64,000 nucleotides of DNA from Gordionus sp. m RMFG-2023 (Eukaryota; Nematomorpha; Gordioida; Chordodea; Parachordodidae), in NCBI RefSeq assembly GCF_954871325.1, contig NC_088778.1, positions 25,715,120 to 25,779,119 of the forward strand, read 5' to 3'. The position numbers were made by a program, and so were the translations under genes. Below the pieces are notes generated by a model. It ran no database searches. It saw nothing but the letters and a program-made list of their open reading frames with translations, and had not been told where the DNA came from. Positions 14,701 through 25,500 of this stretch are shown here, in pieces (position 1 is the stretch's first letter; every line of letters begins with the position of its first letter).

Positions 14701-17700
14701 TCTCCACCATGAATTCGCGTTAACTATAAATGAGGGGTAACTATTAATCTCAATCTCAGGTTGATTTACCTATATATTCGAATGCCGCCATATTATGATA
14801 TAATATATCTGTGATTGAATAATCAAAAGATTTAAAAGGTTTCAATGCGTGTGACCCTATGCTGTTTTTGTCAGCGTCCAAAGATTCGTAAGTAAAAAGA
14901 TGGATGGCCTGCCTAATTTTGTAAAAAAAAATTAATTAATTTATGAATGCAAAATTATATAGTTCCAATAATTAAAAAATTCCTATGTCTGAAAAATTAC
15001 ACCTTCCCCCCGCCCCCTCACTCCTCCATTATAAAATTTATATATTAAACTAATATGATTTTATTATCCTGAGAGCAGCGTCCACATGAGAGAAAGGATT
15101 AAGAGCTATTTCTAATTTTCATTCAAGGATGGTTGGCTAATGTAAATATAGACAATATTCGTAGATTAAAGGGCAATATAATTGGCAAAAGGATCCTAAT
15201 TTATTGATAGATATCTTATTTAGATTTCAATATTGAATTAGATTAATATTCACCTCAAAGATAATATTTTCATAGTTTGACTTTATTCATGCTCGGGACT
15301 ATTGGTTAATTAACAACCAGTCGATTATCCCCTATCCAATGTTTATTTGTTATTCCAATTCTAAATTATGATGCCTCAAATAATTTTGTTTATGATTTTG
15401 TTAGACGGAGGTCATAAATAGTTAATAAATTATTTAGGATAATATTTATATAAAAAATATCGCGGGTAACAGTAGGATAGTGGTAGGCTTTTGATAGGGG
15501 TTTGACTCCAAGTTTTTCTGTAAATAGACGCTGCTTGAGCGTCCTCATAGCGAAATTTTATAGTTATGGCGCTGATAGGTTTAAAAGATAATGTTCCTTA
15601 AAATATTTTTTGTCTATATTAACTCTGCATTCAAAGTAGCGAGAATTAGTGGCGAAGTATATAAAAAAGAATGTAAACATATTATATTTATATCATAGTA
15701 TACTTCACCGCGAATTCGCACTTAACTGAGAATGCAGGGTAAAACGTGTTTAAAATAAATTTAAAAAATAGTTACGATTTAGTTCCAAAGGCAATGAGCA
15801 TTAGGCGAGGATTTAAACAACAGCTGACCGCGTTTTTAATATTTTGCGCAAAATACCATTTTATATCTTCCTACATTTATATTTAAAACAAAATTTAAAT
15901 TATCAATTAAGGTATATTATAAGTAACCGTAGAAAATCGATCCTGAGAATGCGGAATATACCCGGACCTTCCGTCAGACAATACAATGGCGAATCCTAAC
16001 ATTATCCACGAATGATCAATATCAATGACGTAGAGATCAGTTTTACTTTCTATACAAATTATTTAAATCTTTATAAATGGCGGATTTAATTAAGCGGAGA
16101 AGAGGGGGGGGGGGGGGTTTGGTCCCTCTTCCTCTTGAGAAAATGTAGTTTATCTTTAAAGTATAATATTAATTTTTTATATATACACAAAAATTTTATT
16201 TATTATATACTAAATATACTTTTATAAGTACTATTTAAAATCAAAACTATTATTTTAATTTTTTGTTTTACAAATATACCAACCCCGTCCGTACTAGCCT
16301 CTGCAAAAATTGTTGGGGGAGGGCTAAAATCAAAGGAGGATAATAAGTACCTTGCCAAAAGTTATATATATCTCCCTGTGATCGGCAATAATACTGAATT
16401 CAATGATCTCTACCTTCTAAATCATATTAGAATGACGGATTAAAAAGCAAGTTTACAAATAATTTTTGAAAGCACGGCAGGCTTATGACGTTTATTTAAT
16501 ATTTATATTGTATAATAAGCTCAAGCATGGTGGAAAACCTATATTACAGAAAAAAAGTGCTAAATCAAGATTTTAGCCAAAATAAAATTGCCTCCTTGAG
16601 ATTTGGCCAAAAAAGGGACAAGCCATTCCGCCATCTATATACCAAAATCTCGAGGTGTATGTAATAATTATTTGGCGAAAATTTTGAGGCTTTTGACAAC
16701 ACTAAGTGAATTATTCAAAAATGTTTATTGGAATCGGAGGGCTTCTAATAAAACAGTCCAAAGGGTCTGGCTTTCGTATTACATTTTTTTTTACATTTAA
16801 GTACCGCGGCTCAAATCTGTTTTAAACACTGAAAATTATCTGCATCCATTTTAATTCGTCCATGTTCTTTGGTTTATTTGGGGTTTTCATGCCCATGTCA
16901 ACAAAGGCCTTTTCATTAAAAATGGCAGATTAAAGGTATTAAATGCACATTATAAAATGAACAAATAAAAATGAATTTTCTATTGTGAGTATTAATAAAA
17001 TGATTCTTTTTGGGGAATCAATTCCATTCGGGAAGAGTAATACTACTAATGAATGATTATTTTTGGTCAATGGATTTTCCACGCATCTCAAATCTCTTGC
17101 AAATTCAAGCCTATATTTTGCTGAGGTTTGAATATTCTTAGATTTATATATGATATCACGATTAGTTTCAATCAATATTAGAAATTCCTGTCATAGGGAT
17201 CTAATCTTTGTGAAATATGAGGATTTGAATTTTTTGATGCAACGAACTTTCAATTTATCCAAAATATTTGTAAATTTAGATGGAGATCTATTTGATTCAC
17301 AAATTTAGGGTGGTGTTCTTTTGATTTGCATACCATGTATTTACCAAAATATTTTAATGATGTAATTAATTTATTTTACCATTAATATATTAGAACATTT
17401 AAGCCCTCACATTATTATCTCAATATCAAATTTATCAGTTAAAAGAAACAAAATTTTTATATCATTTACCTAAAAGGTAAAAACTTATAGTAAATAATGT
17501 TTTAAATTTTTTTATGAATAATCAATAAAATTGGAATGCTATATCTTCCTTTATAATGAAGAATCTCAGCATTATTCTCTCTCTGCTTGAAGAGAATGAA
17601 ATTGAGATTCAAAATCTAAAATAAAATAATATAGTATTTTTCATAATCTCTAATATCTTTAAATGTTGTAAATATTACTAATAAATATATTTATAACATC

Positions 17701-18982
17701 ATATTTTAAAAAAATAACAGCTTAGATTAAATGCACAGTAATATAAATTTCCCATATCCTTTCTCAGAATTATAAATTGTTTAGATAAAAATAATATTAA
17801 TAAATTGTTTCCCTTTATATTTATAATCTAATAGAATTGTGCATAACTTTGTCAAATCAATCAAAATATGTTATCAACAAAGATTACCTAAAATACTCAC
17901 TTTATTGAGATGACTGTCATTAATCTTATTAATAGTGTAGAAGTGAAGTATTTATTTTCAACACTGTAAAGATTAAAGAGTTCTAAGAAGCACTAATTGA
18001 AACTTGGTCTGACATTTAGTGCTCAGAAAAATAATCCTTGGATATTATTTTCACTATTATTTCAATTCTCATCAAAAAAATGTGTAATGTGTTTATTTAT
18101 ATCTAACCTCAGCCCCCCCCCCACCTCCTTTTCCAAAAATTATATGGCATATGCACCTATATTTTATGAGGGTATCATATATTATTAAGCATAACAGAGT
18201 TATATTAAAATTAATTTTAAAATATTTTGCTAATGTCATAATAATACTTTCACGATTATGGATAAGTTCATTGATATTAAATTTAAAGGAAACTGTAACT
18301 GATGAGGAATTAAATGATGGCCATTCATAAAATTGTAGATATCCATCAATTGTAGCCACAATTATCTGATCAAAATAATCATTTAAGCTTTTTATAATAA
18401 ATTGTATAAGATTTCATTAAAATAATCTACGATGTTATTTGTTGATCTATAAAAGTAAAATTTGGAAGGGAAAACAAAGATATTTGAGGTAGATTTGACA
18501 TAATAAAACCATGTCTAATTGCATTATCACTATCAAATTTTGTAAATAATTATATTAGATTATATAAACCTTCTGGATTTAAGAGCAAAAAAGTTTTGTA
18601 TATTTTCATAATTTGCCTGAACACTAAAAAATAGAATATATCCATGATTTGACTAGTAAAATAGTGGTATAATTAATTTTTCACATATTAAAATTTACCA
18701 ATGTTATTATATGCTTTGATCCTTTTTGCCATAAAAATGATTTAAAATGCCCATATAATCTTAATGAATCTTTATCTAAATAAAAATTAACCAATTCTAC
18801 AAATGGCTATATAAATAAATTTTATGACAATTTAAGAACAAATTATTTACATCAGAAAAATAAATATGAATAGATCTTAAGGTGATACAACACAATAACG
18901 TCTTTTCATCATTAAATCCTATTTTTATTGGGTCTAAATGAGGAAAATCGTAATCAATCTCTAATCCATTTATAAAATGCAT
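1170..18982 (-). CDS. RIC1: RIC1 homologue (Golgi Rab6 GEF subunit), 18 exons, 3' end off window
   Basis: RIC1 pairs with RGP1 as the exchange factor for Rab6 at the Golgi. I place exons at 18982-18851, 18806-18699, 18616-18570, 18529-18431, 18387-18248, 16049-15928, 15870-15776, 14912-14770, 13422-13230, 12657-12240, 10800-10690, 10228-10139, 9629-9416, 8734-8517, 8362-8030, 3503-3401, 2077-1894 and 1367-1170. Every junction has GT/AG and all phases agree, giving about 980 residues. Segments match human RIC1 as I remember it, in order: AIDKSGQGIAIAGKNGFLHY, then YGGLVWWKEFIFLAC, then VWLPL, then LETLLHRVLE. The order covers the N-terminal beta-propellers and the start of the alpha-solenoid. 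The remaining C-terminal third must lie beyond position 1. The start is Met at 18982 (MHFINGL), matching the MYFLSGW-type family start. Confidence 0.9.
2112..3400. other. RIC1 intron 16 interior, no gene recognised
   Basis: The stretch 2570-3150 is GC-richer than its surroundings and holds short open frames on the plus strand that I cannot match to any family. A G run of about 12 bases lies at 3171-3182. Otherwise the sequence is AT-rich intron. Confidence 0.4.
3804..4853 (-). mobile_element. hAT-like transposon (family 2), non-autonomous, 8-bp TSD
   Basis: The ends are short inverted repeats, TAGTGCTGTAAAC at the left and the complement of TAGTGTTGTAAAC at the right. The target-site duplication GTTCATAA is present at 3796-3803 and 4854-4861, exactly 8 bp as hAT elements make. 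Both ends carry clusters of the palindrome GAACGCGTTC and variants. Inside, the minus strand at 4455-4207 encodes a BED-type zinc finger fragment (WPKYQKYF, then CKMC and a later LKRHL). The rest of a transposase is missing, so the 1050-bp element cannot be autonomous. It sits in RIC1 intron 15. Confidence 0.85.
5767..7547 (+). mobile_element. piggyBac-like transposase gene, decayed, with two tiny introns
   Basis: The frames 5767-6174, 6159-6701, 6793-7236 and 7356-7547 together cover a piggyBac transposase. They show the acidic N-terminus, the core motifs CLSIDEQICSTK, KLYFDNYYTS and GGVDLLDS (three catalytic Asp present), and a C-terminal Cys-rich finger (RCKNPLCKG, CSKCQCALCF). A one-base frame change lies near 6165. 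I infer two spliced introns: 6676-6721 (46 nt, restoring KKGIYSLGTTV) and 7296-7335 (40 nt, joining ENLIE to KKRRGPMSL). GGGTTAA near 7727 could be a right terminus; I could not find the left one. It is inside RIC1 intron 15, on the opposite strand to RIC1. Confidence 0.88.
7815..7860. repeat. Relic of hAT family-2 subterminal repeats
   Basis: The stretch holds GAACGCAAACGC and TTGAACGCGTTCC, the same palindromic motif that crowds both ends of the hAT element at 3804-4853. No terminal inverted repeat or target duplication is visible here, so it is probably a remnant of another copy. Confidence 0.5.
9416..10800 (-). CDS. RIC1: RIC1 exons 11-13
   Basis: Exon 11 (10800-10690) starts MTAIDKSGQG directly after an AG; its Met is internal, not a start. 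Exon 12 (10228-10139, 90 nt) is YGGLVWWKEFIFLACLN, nearly the family signature TGGLAWWNDFMVLACYN. Exon 13 (9629-9416) holds LRAYPQSTKLDNANLA and later NCTIAMYYIEPND, parallel to LRVYLRTSNLDNAFA and DCSICLYSIERK. This is the best-conserved part of the protein and fixes the family assignment. Confidence 0.93.
11140..11246. repeat. Probable MITE relic
   Basis: CCTCAAGATTTGGC and the end AAAATTTTCAACACTA resemble the sequence at 16555-16706. The TAGTGTTG-type end is seen on one side only, and no target duplication is clear. Confidence 0.4.
11977..12190. mobile_element. MITE, hAT type, 214 bp with exact 8-bp TSD
   Basis: The termini are TAGTGTTGTTAAACGGCTCG and its near-perfect inverted partner ending at 12190. 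TTGTCGAT flanks it on both sides (11969-11976 and 12191-12198). There is no coding sequence. The outer bases match those of the hAT family-2 element at 3804, so the same transposase could have moved both. It lies in RIC1 intron 10. Confidence 0.9.
12240..13422 (-). CDS. RIC1: RIC1 exons 9-10
   Basis: Exon 9 (13422-13230) encodes LKLTFTEDGLVLFVQHANNY and then IKAFSVFGYYLFG, the WD-like strand pair corresponding to [20 protein letters not shown] and LSLWSVFG. Exon 10 (12657-12240, 418 nt, the longest) contains LQDYSLWVLMS and ESCLYIGS, matching AEGYHLWVISG and EDRLYLN. Between those two is a low-similarity loop of about 40 residues rich in Ser, Thr and Lys. The exon closes at a phase-0 GT donor after VQIQ. 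Confidence 0.88.
14636..14740. mobile_element. Palindromic MITE (ACCCTGCATTC family), copy 1
   Basis: It begins ACCCTGCATTCCTAGTTAAA, then GCGAATTCGCGGCG, and closes with the imperfect inverted partner containing GAATTCGCGTTAACT. A second copy is at 15617-15742. No coding. In RIC1 intron 8. Confidence 0.6.
14770..16049 (-). CDS. RIC1: RIC1 exons 6-8
   Basis: Exon 6 (16049-15928) encodes TDLYVIDIDHSWIMLGFAIV and continues into SDGRSGYI, matching the family segment [20 protein letters not shown] with NDGKVGFI after it. Exon 7 (15870-15776) ends in RLMLIAFGTK, parallel to RLMAFGCVSG. Exon 8 (14912-14770) opens with QAIHLFTYESLD, parallel to SVQVYTID. Exon 6-7 are separated by only 57 nt, exon 7-8 by 863 nt carrying a MITE and a tRNA-like stretch. 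Confidence 0.85.
15463..15512 (+). repeat. tRNA-like stretch, possible SINE fragment
   Basis: AGTAGGATAGTGGTAGGC resembles a Pol III A box region and GGGTTTGACTCC a B box about 20 bases further on. The arms do not fold as a real tRNA, and no poly-A tail or target duplication is seen, so a tRNA-derived SINE fragment is only a possibility. Confidence 0.3.
15617..15742. mobile_element. Palindromic MITE (ACCCTGCATTC family), copy 2
   Basis: The left arm TCTGCATTCAAAGTAGCGAG and right arm end GAATGCAGGGT are inverted partners, as are GTGGCGAAGTATA and TATACTTCACCGC. The total is about 125 bp with no coding. In RIC1 intron 7. Confidence 0.65.
16555..16706. repeat. Probable hAT-type MITE relic
   Basis: The right end AGGCTTTTGACAACACTA is the complement of a TAGTGTTG-type terminus, and internal CCTCAAAATTTTC recurs inverted. 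The left end is degraded. It lies in the large RIC1 intron 5. Confidence 0.4.
16826..17963 (-). other. Exon-like pieces inside RIC1 intron 5, unidentified
   Basis: On the minus strand several open stretches have protein-like composition: 17963-17901 (AG before it, GTGAGT after it), about 17630-17540 (NLNFILFKQRENN), about 17290-16960 (containing SAKYRLEFARDLRCVENPL) and about 16925-16826 (AFVDMGMKTPNKPKNMDELK). They are not needed for RIC1, whose phases join across this intron. They could be a nested same-strand gene or the remains of one. I do not recognise the family. Confidence 0.25.
18248..18982 (-). CDS. RIC1: RIC1 exons 1-5 (N-terminal propeller start)
   Basis: Five exons of 132, 108, 47, 99 and 140 nt are separated by introns of 44, 82, 40 and 43 nt. 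Exon 1 runs from MHFINGL to IHIYFSD, exon 2 from PFVELVNFY to KHIITL, exon 3 ANYENIQNFFALKSR, exon 4 ends near DQQIT, and exon 5 contains IIVATIDGYLQFYEW, which parallels LLVATSDGLLHLIHW of human RIC1. Exon 5 joins exon 6 in phase 1 across a 2.2 kb intron. Exons 3 and 4 are the least certain because they are short and diverged, but no other splice choice keeps the frame so well. Confidence 0.8.
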
Positions 18983-18989
18983 ATTGTTT

Positions 18990-20260
18990 CGCAATTTTTG
19001 AACGAAATTAATAACCGAACTCTAAGCCCTTTAAAAGGTTTGTTTTTTTAATTATATGAACTATAAGGCTCAGTGAGGCATCTGCCAACAATTAGCCAAC
19101 TAAACTCATTAAACTACTTAACGTTCTTTAAATTTGATTAAATTTATTAAAAATAACATTAAAAATTAATTTTCATATTATTCATCCCACAATGTGTTTA
19201 AAAGATATTTCTGATGTCCTTATCAATATTTTATAGTTTTCTGTAAAATATATAATTCGCTGTATTGGTAAAAATTACTTGATTGTCATATGATAATTAA
19301 TAAAATTAGATATACTGTAAATCTACGACATATAATATCCCACTGTTTGTATTGTGCTTTAATTTTTTTTATTTAATTTATGATATAATTTTATCAATAG
19401 TTTTATAATTATATTTTAATTTTATTAAGATAAATAAATTAATATTACTCACTTTGTAAAAAATTATATTTGATATATTATATTATTTAGTAATTTTATA
19501 GATCTATTATTAATAATTATAATACATTTCACTTTAGTCTTATCTTTGGCTTATATTCCATTTATTAAAAAACATTTTTGGTTCACTTTTTATATATATA
19601 AATGTTTTTTTCTAAAAATGTATAAATTATGATGAATAGTTTTATAAAAAAATATCAACTTTTACATTCTTTCTTTCAAATTATTGTTTAAGATATATGC
19701 ACACATTTTTGAGGATCAGGGAGGGGGGAGGACTAAGGGTGTATTTATAAAAAGCGATAAATATCTAAAGGGGGGGGGGTTTCCCTTGCCCTTCTCCCCT
19801 TGGCTACGCCTATGATTCACATAATGATAAATAAGACATTTTTTCAAGGAGCAAACTACAAAAACTCCTATGGATGTAAACTTTAATTAATGAATCTCTA
19901 TTAGTAGTATGTAAATAACTTGTTGAGGAGGAGTTAATTTAACAATAATATTTTGACTTCCCAACCAGGATAATATTTCAAACTATGTTTTTTTAAAATA
20001 TACTCGGGCCGAGCTGGTCTTAAAATTTTTTTATGAAATATCCGAGCCAGTCCTAAACATGGAAGAGCCAAACATTTTTAATTGCCATTGTTATCTATAA
20101 AAATTAAAAATAAATAAAACATATTTAAAAAATTAACCACCGTCGGAAATTTTCAAAGCAGGGGCGGGCCATTAATTGGTATATTTGCAGGTCACTGATA
20201 GGGATAAAGTAAGAAATCTAATTTCTCATTGCAAGAATAAACAATTTTGCAAGGATTGCA
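18990..20260. other. Intergenic, AT-rich, one hAT end relic
   Basis: The region upstream of RIC1 is largely AT-rich with no open frame of interest. At 19768-19815 a G run of nine bases is followed by CCCCTTGGCTACGCCTATG, which resembles the right terminus of hAT family 1. A degraded GC-rich repeat lies at 19990-20060. Confidence 0.5.
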
Positions 20261-20293
20261 TTGGCAAAATGCAATTTTGGAAATAAGAATCAA

Positions 20294-20489
20294 ATGGACG
20301 AATCTATATCAGAGCCGAGAACCCAAACCTTGAATCTTTCATTCTCGAAAAAGGCTTATGCCTCACTAAATAAAAAATCAAATTTTTGTGAAAATTTTTA
20401 TCGAAAAATTAATAAAGATGAACACAATCCCGACTTCTGGGAGGAAATAATAGTTCAATATATCCGGTCATATACATTGGTTATTGTTT
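20294..20489 (+). CDS. Unidentified coding piece, head to head with RIC1
   Basis: An open frame starts at Met (MDESISEPRTQ) and runs to a stop at 20489. It is charged and polar and includes NFCENFYRKINKDEHNPDFW. The composition looks more protein-like than the surroundings, and a first exon with a GT donor near 20475 is possible. I find no convincing downstream exon and do not recognise the family. It begins 1.3 kb from the RIC1 start, on the other strand. Confidence 0.35.
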
Positions 20490-20499
20490 AGAGTATTCC

Positions 20500-21575
20500 A
20501 ACAACACAAGTACATTATATAAATCGAAAATTTATAAAACTAGTAGATAGCAAAAATGACGGGGAATGAGAATTTTTTTCTTATATTTATGCTAGATGTT
20601 ACCTGTTATTTGAAAAATATCCAATTTTATTCTTTTTACCTCCTCCCCCTTCAGGCCAGGTTCAATCCATTAAAACTAAGACTAAATACAATGGTTTGAG
20701 TAAGAATAAAATTAAAGCTTTTAATTGATAATACCAATATGTCAAATTTACTGATCATTTTATACATAATATTTAATATTAAAAAAAATTCCCAGGTAAA
20801 GTACAAAGTCATAATAACTTTGAAAAATTCATCCAAGCTGAATGAAAGATCATAATAATTTTGGTAGTTGACAGATTTTCATGGGCCTTGGTTTTTTGAT
20901 CAGTTCGAGCCCAGGTCTGCAAAATAACTTATTTTAGGCCAATGTCTGACCCATAGTTAATAATAAAAAAAATTATCAAATGTCCAAGCTCATAATTTTC
21001 CCCAAGCCTAGCCCAATATAATTTATAAAAATATTTTTCAAGCCCAGATTTTATGTTTGTTTATAGATATATTCTTAAATATTATTTTATATTTATTTGT
21101 GCGCAAAAGTCATGCGAATGAAACAAAATAAGATATGGGTGATTTATTTTGTGAACATTTATAGAAATGGCCCCAAAAATAAATAATTTAAATTGGAGGA
21201 AAAGGAAGAATAAAACTATTTACATTCCTACGTTACGTTTAAATTTATCTGTTTTCAGATATAATATTTTAACCTAGATAAGTATTTCCTTATTAAGTTT
21301 AGAATTTTCTATTTTAAGATAAGAGTGCACTCTTTATTCATTTCCTTCGTTCATTTCCTTTGGAGATTGTATTGGAAGATAAGGTTGAGAAAAAGCAACA
21401 TTTATTATTTAAATTCCTCAGTAGTATAAAAGTCTATGTAGCCGTAAATGAATCCATTGTGTTAATTAAAAACATACAGCATCCTAAATTGTATCATTAT
21501 TAGTCATCAATTTATTAATTTTAGTTACACAACAGTTTGGCTTAATTTTAATAATTCATAATCTAATTTATGAGA
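20500..21575. other. AT-rich, no gene recognised
   Basis: Apart from a degenerate GC-rich dispersed repeat (about 20650-21050, with CAGTTCGAGCCCAGG and TGGGCTAGGCT on the complement), I see no coding or RNA gene. Confidence 0.4.
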
Positions 21576-21579
21576 TAGA

Positions 21580-22040
21580 TGAGACATTCAGTCTAGTTTA
21601 ACACAATTTAATAAACTTATTCAAATATTTAAAATTTTTAAACCAGGAAAATGTGATGAGATATTCAGTTTAATTTAACACAATTTAATAGACTTATTCA
21701 AATATTTAAAATTTCCAAAACAGGGAAATGTGATTGAATAAGGCAATTTATATCAAGTAGTTGCTTGAAATTCTGTGATATTTAGTGATACTTAGTGAAA
21801 GTATGTGTTAAAGAGTAACCCAGTTTACATTGGTCATAATGTTTTTGAACCACATAAGATCAACCAGCATTCAAATTTCCTATTTTTTAATTAACACTTT
21901 CTTGATTAAATTTACACAACGCCTTAACTTAATTAAAGATTCTTATTCTAAATTTATAAAGTAGATAAAACATTTAGTATAATTAACTTAATTTAATATT
22001 CTTATTTAAATATTTAAACTTCAGAAAACAAACAGATATA
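21580..22040. repeat. Tandem repeat, 77-bp unit, two copies plus a diverged third
   Basis: The unit at 21580-21657 (GAGACATTCAGTCTAGTTTA through AGGAAAATGTGAT) repeats at 21658-21734 with few changes. A more diverged third copy is at about 21965-22040. The second and third are each followed by GAATAAGGCAATT. Confidence 0.75.
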
Positions 22041-22553
22041 AGTGAATAAGGCAATTATAAGGATTAGTTGCCTGAAGATTTACAATATACTTGTATGATC
22101 CATAGCCTTCAGCCTGTTCATTTGGAGAATTTTTTTAAATTACTGGCACTCCGATTTCAGGAATTCAAGGAAAATGATTAACTTGTTGAACCATCATCCA
22201 AGCATTATTATTTATAAATTTCTATCCATTTTTGCAAAATCAAATGTGATAAATCGCTAAAAGTAATAATCGCTAAAAATAATAAAAAATATAATCTATT
22301 TAAAAATAAATTAAGACTGTTGGTAGGATCATCCGTTTGTTTAAAATAAATAAATAAAATCAACAAATAAAAAATATAAAAATAAATACGTACCGATGAC
22401 AACGTAGCGATGACATGACGTCACGATTACGTAGTGAGGACATCGGAAAATTATAATATAGATATAGATAATGAAGATAATATATACATTAATTATATCC
22501 TTTTTATAACCTTCAATTAATAATTTTTATTCTATGCAACAAAAAATAGGGGT

Positions 22554-25500
22554 CAGGCGAGTAACCAATGAGGAGGGGGGAAGGCCCCCCCATTGCAAAT
22601 TTGACTCTTTTCATAAATATCATTTTAAGCTAATAAAAGTTTTACCCCCCCCCCCCCCCAATAAAACAACAAATTTTTTAAGATGCTATAAAAAATATAA
22701 AATTTCTGGAACTATGCCCAAGATAGGCCAAAATAATAAACAAAAATTTTTTGATGATGATGAAGAAAATAAAATTGTTGATTACCTTATTACCAGTAGT
22801 AAGACCTTCTATGGATTATCCGTTAAAAAGGTATTAAAAAAATTATAATATTATTATTTAAATATTTATACATTAGATAAAGATTCAAGCTTATTATCAT
22901 GCAATTCAATTAAACAAAAAAATACCAAATCATACAATTAATAAAATGGCTGGTAGACAGTATATGAACTTTTAAAAAAATTTTATAATAATGGCATAGA
23001 TTCGTGGATGCGAAATCATCGTGATCTCTTTTTCCCTTTATGATATTCCCTCTATTATAAAGGATATTTTACCTTTGGCAGCCTCCTCAAGAAATATTCA
23101 AAAGGGATTTGAATCTTGTGGAATATACCCATAAATGAAAATATTTATCAGGAGGAGGATTTTATTCCTTCATCAAATTCGTTTTTATGAGGAGAAAGTC
23201 TTGGAAACCATCTTTCAGATTCCTCAGTTATGTCTATTCCTAGCTCATCAATCGATTCTCTTCCCAAAATTTTTCCTTCTATTCCTAGCCCCTCATTTAC
23301 TTCTATTAATCTTCCTATCCCTTCAAACATTAATCTCCCAGGCCCATCATCTATACCGATCTCTATTTCTCATAATTCGCAAAATAAAGTAATAAGAAAA
23401 AAAAAGGCCGCGATCTTGACCTCATCCTTATTCAAGAGGGAAGTTCTTTTAAAAGAGAAGAATAAAAAACCAAAAAAAAATATTGTTAAAAAATTAATCA
23501 AAGATGTATGTATTATTTGTTAACAGGATTATAAAAATTTCCATAATTTTGAACATTGGTTTCAATGTAGAGTATGTAAAGGTTGGGCGCATGGATCCTG
23601 TGCCAAAAAAGATTGTTATTGTATTTGTTATAATTGTAAATAGAACATTATATAAATAAAGAATTATAGTTATATATTAAAATCTAAAAAAAATTTTTTT
23701 GTCTCATAGGAAGCCTAATAAACCACTTGATTCGACTAGCCCCATCGATAAACCGACTAACCACGGGTTTGGGGCTACTAGGTTCAAAAAATGACTTTTA
23801 CTAAAACTTTTTTAGAGAAAAAAATATTCGATATTTAAAAAATATAACAGCATATATTAATAGATAGATGTTTAAGGTATCGATTGGTATTTTATAAGAT
23901 TCTATATGATAATTATTTTCGGAGCTATGATGATTTTGACAAAAATTGCGCCGACTAGACCTGGTCTCCCCTATTTGAATATCAATTTTCCAACATAAAA
24001 CTTATTTTTTATAAAAAAATTAATTAAAATTTCCTTTCCTTGAGTTAACATTATTCAAAAATATTAATAAAATGGATAAATTTTAAGTCAAAATTGAAAT
24101 CAAACGGTAATTTATATTATTATATATAGTTATTTTATTAAATTCGAAATTATTAGTGAGTTAGAATTAATAAATATTTTAAATAATATTTTAATTATTA
24201 ATAAATATCTATAATTTTTTAAATATTTTTCATTTTTACTTCCATTTGTAGAACAGAAGAAATAGAAATACAAAAGTTAAATAAAGCTGAGCATGGAAAA
24301 AAATAATGTGTCGTAAGAAGCGATATCATTATTGAATTCAATTGATCAATCAGAGTTTATCATTGCTGCTAGTTGCATCAATAAATTATTTTCCTATAGC
24401 TCACTACTTTGTAGAAATTTACAAAAACCCAAATTTAGATAGTTCAGGTTATTGATTTGGCGGAAAATATATATGAACAGGTAGATACGAATAAATGTAG
24501 ATGAATATTTTCATAATATTTATCTAGACGTTGAATCGAAGGCTAAATTTTATGATATAACACTAATTAAACCTCATCTAGCACCTAGGCAATTATTGAG
24601 ATGTAAAATAAATATTGGCTCAACTGAATATTATGAATATTATAAAATATCCATTTTCATCCCATTCTTAGATACATTTTATCGCAAATAAAAGTACGGT
24701 TTTAGATAAAAAACAAGTCTTTAGCAATCTTCACCTAAAGATCCTTCTTCGTTTTCTAATGCCACTATTGGTAAAATAAAATATTTAGCATAATTTTATT
24801 CCTATGATATTGATACTGAAATAAATTTAATCAGTGAATTCGAATTGTGGTATAAATATTTACTACGTTTAGCTATTTTACCTGAGCAAGCTATTGATGG
24901 GCTCAATCGGTGTAATGGCTCAATTTCCTAATATTTTGAAATTATTTTATATTCTTGCATTTGCCTATTATAACATGTACGAATGAAAGGACTTTTTCCA
25001 ACTTGAGAAGGTTGAAAACATATTTACGAAGTACTAATTCCGAATCTCGGCTAAATGGGTTAGCTCTGTTAAATATCCACAGAGATTTGGTTCTCTAACG
25101 ACAAAAAATTCTTGATGAATTGGCAACATTCCCACGAAAATTAAAAATCACATTATTATAGTATTTAATGAAATTTGTATAATATTGTATTTGATAAGAA
25201 GTTAAAAAAAACTTGTTTTTTAAATTATTTTCCAGTCAATATTTTATACACATTACTATTAGTATTTTCAATAAAAAAATTATATTCTACTTATATTGTC
25301 TGAGAATTTAAGCTGAGGTTAGTTTTTAAAGCAAATTTTATAAAAATGACATCAAACTTTATTTCAACTTTACATTTAAAAAACTTTATTAAAACCTAAC
25401 TTAAAATAATAAAAAATAGGCTTTTAATATCCATATGCACAAATTAGTAAATAATAGTTAAAAATATAATTATTATTAAATTATGAATAATTTATTAGAA

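Noticed and set aside
16359-16424. Minus-strand exon-like piece containing IIEFSIIADHREIYITFGK, at first taken for RIC1
   Set aside because: RIC1 exon 5 joins exon 6 directly in phase 1 across this region, and including the piece would break the phase.
22534-22700. Start of an open frame with a run of prolines
   Set aside because: The prolines come from the C homopolymer in the hAT left end; only the part after 22714 resembles a transposase.
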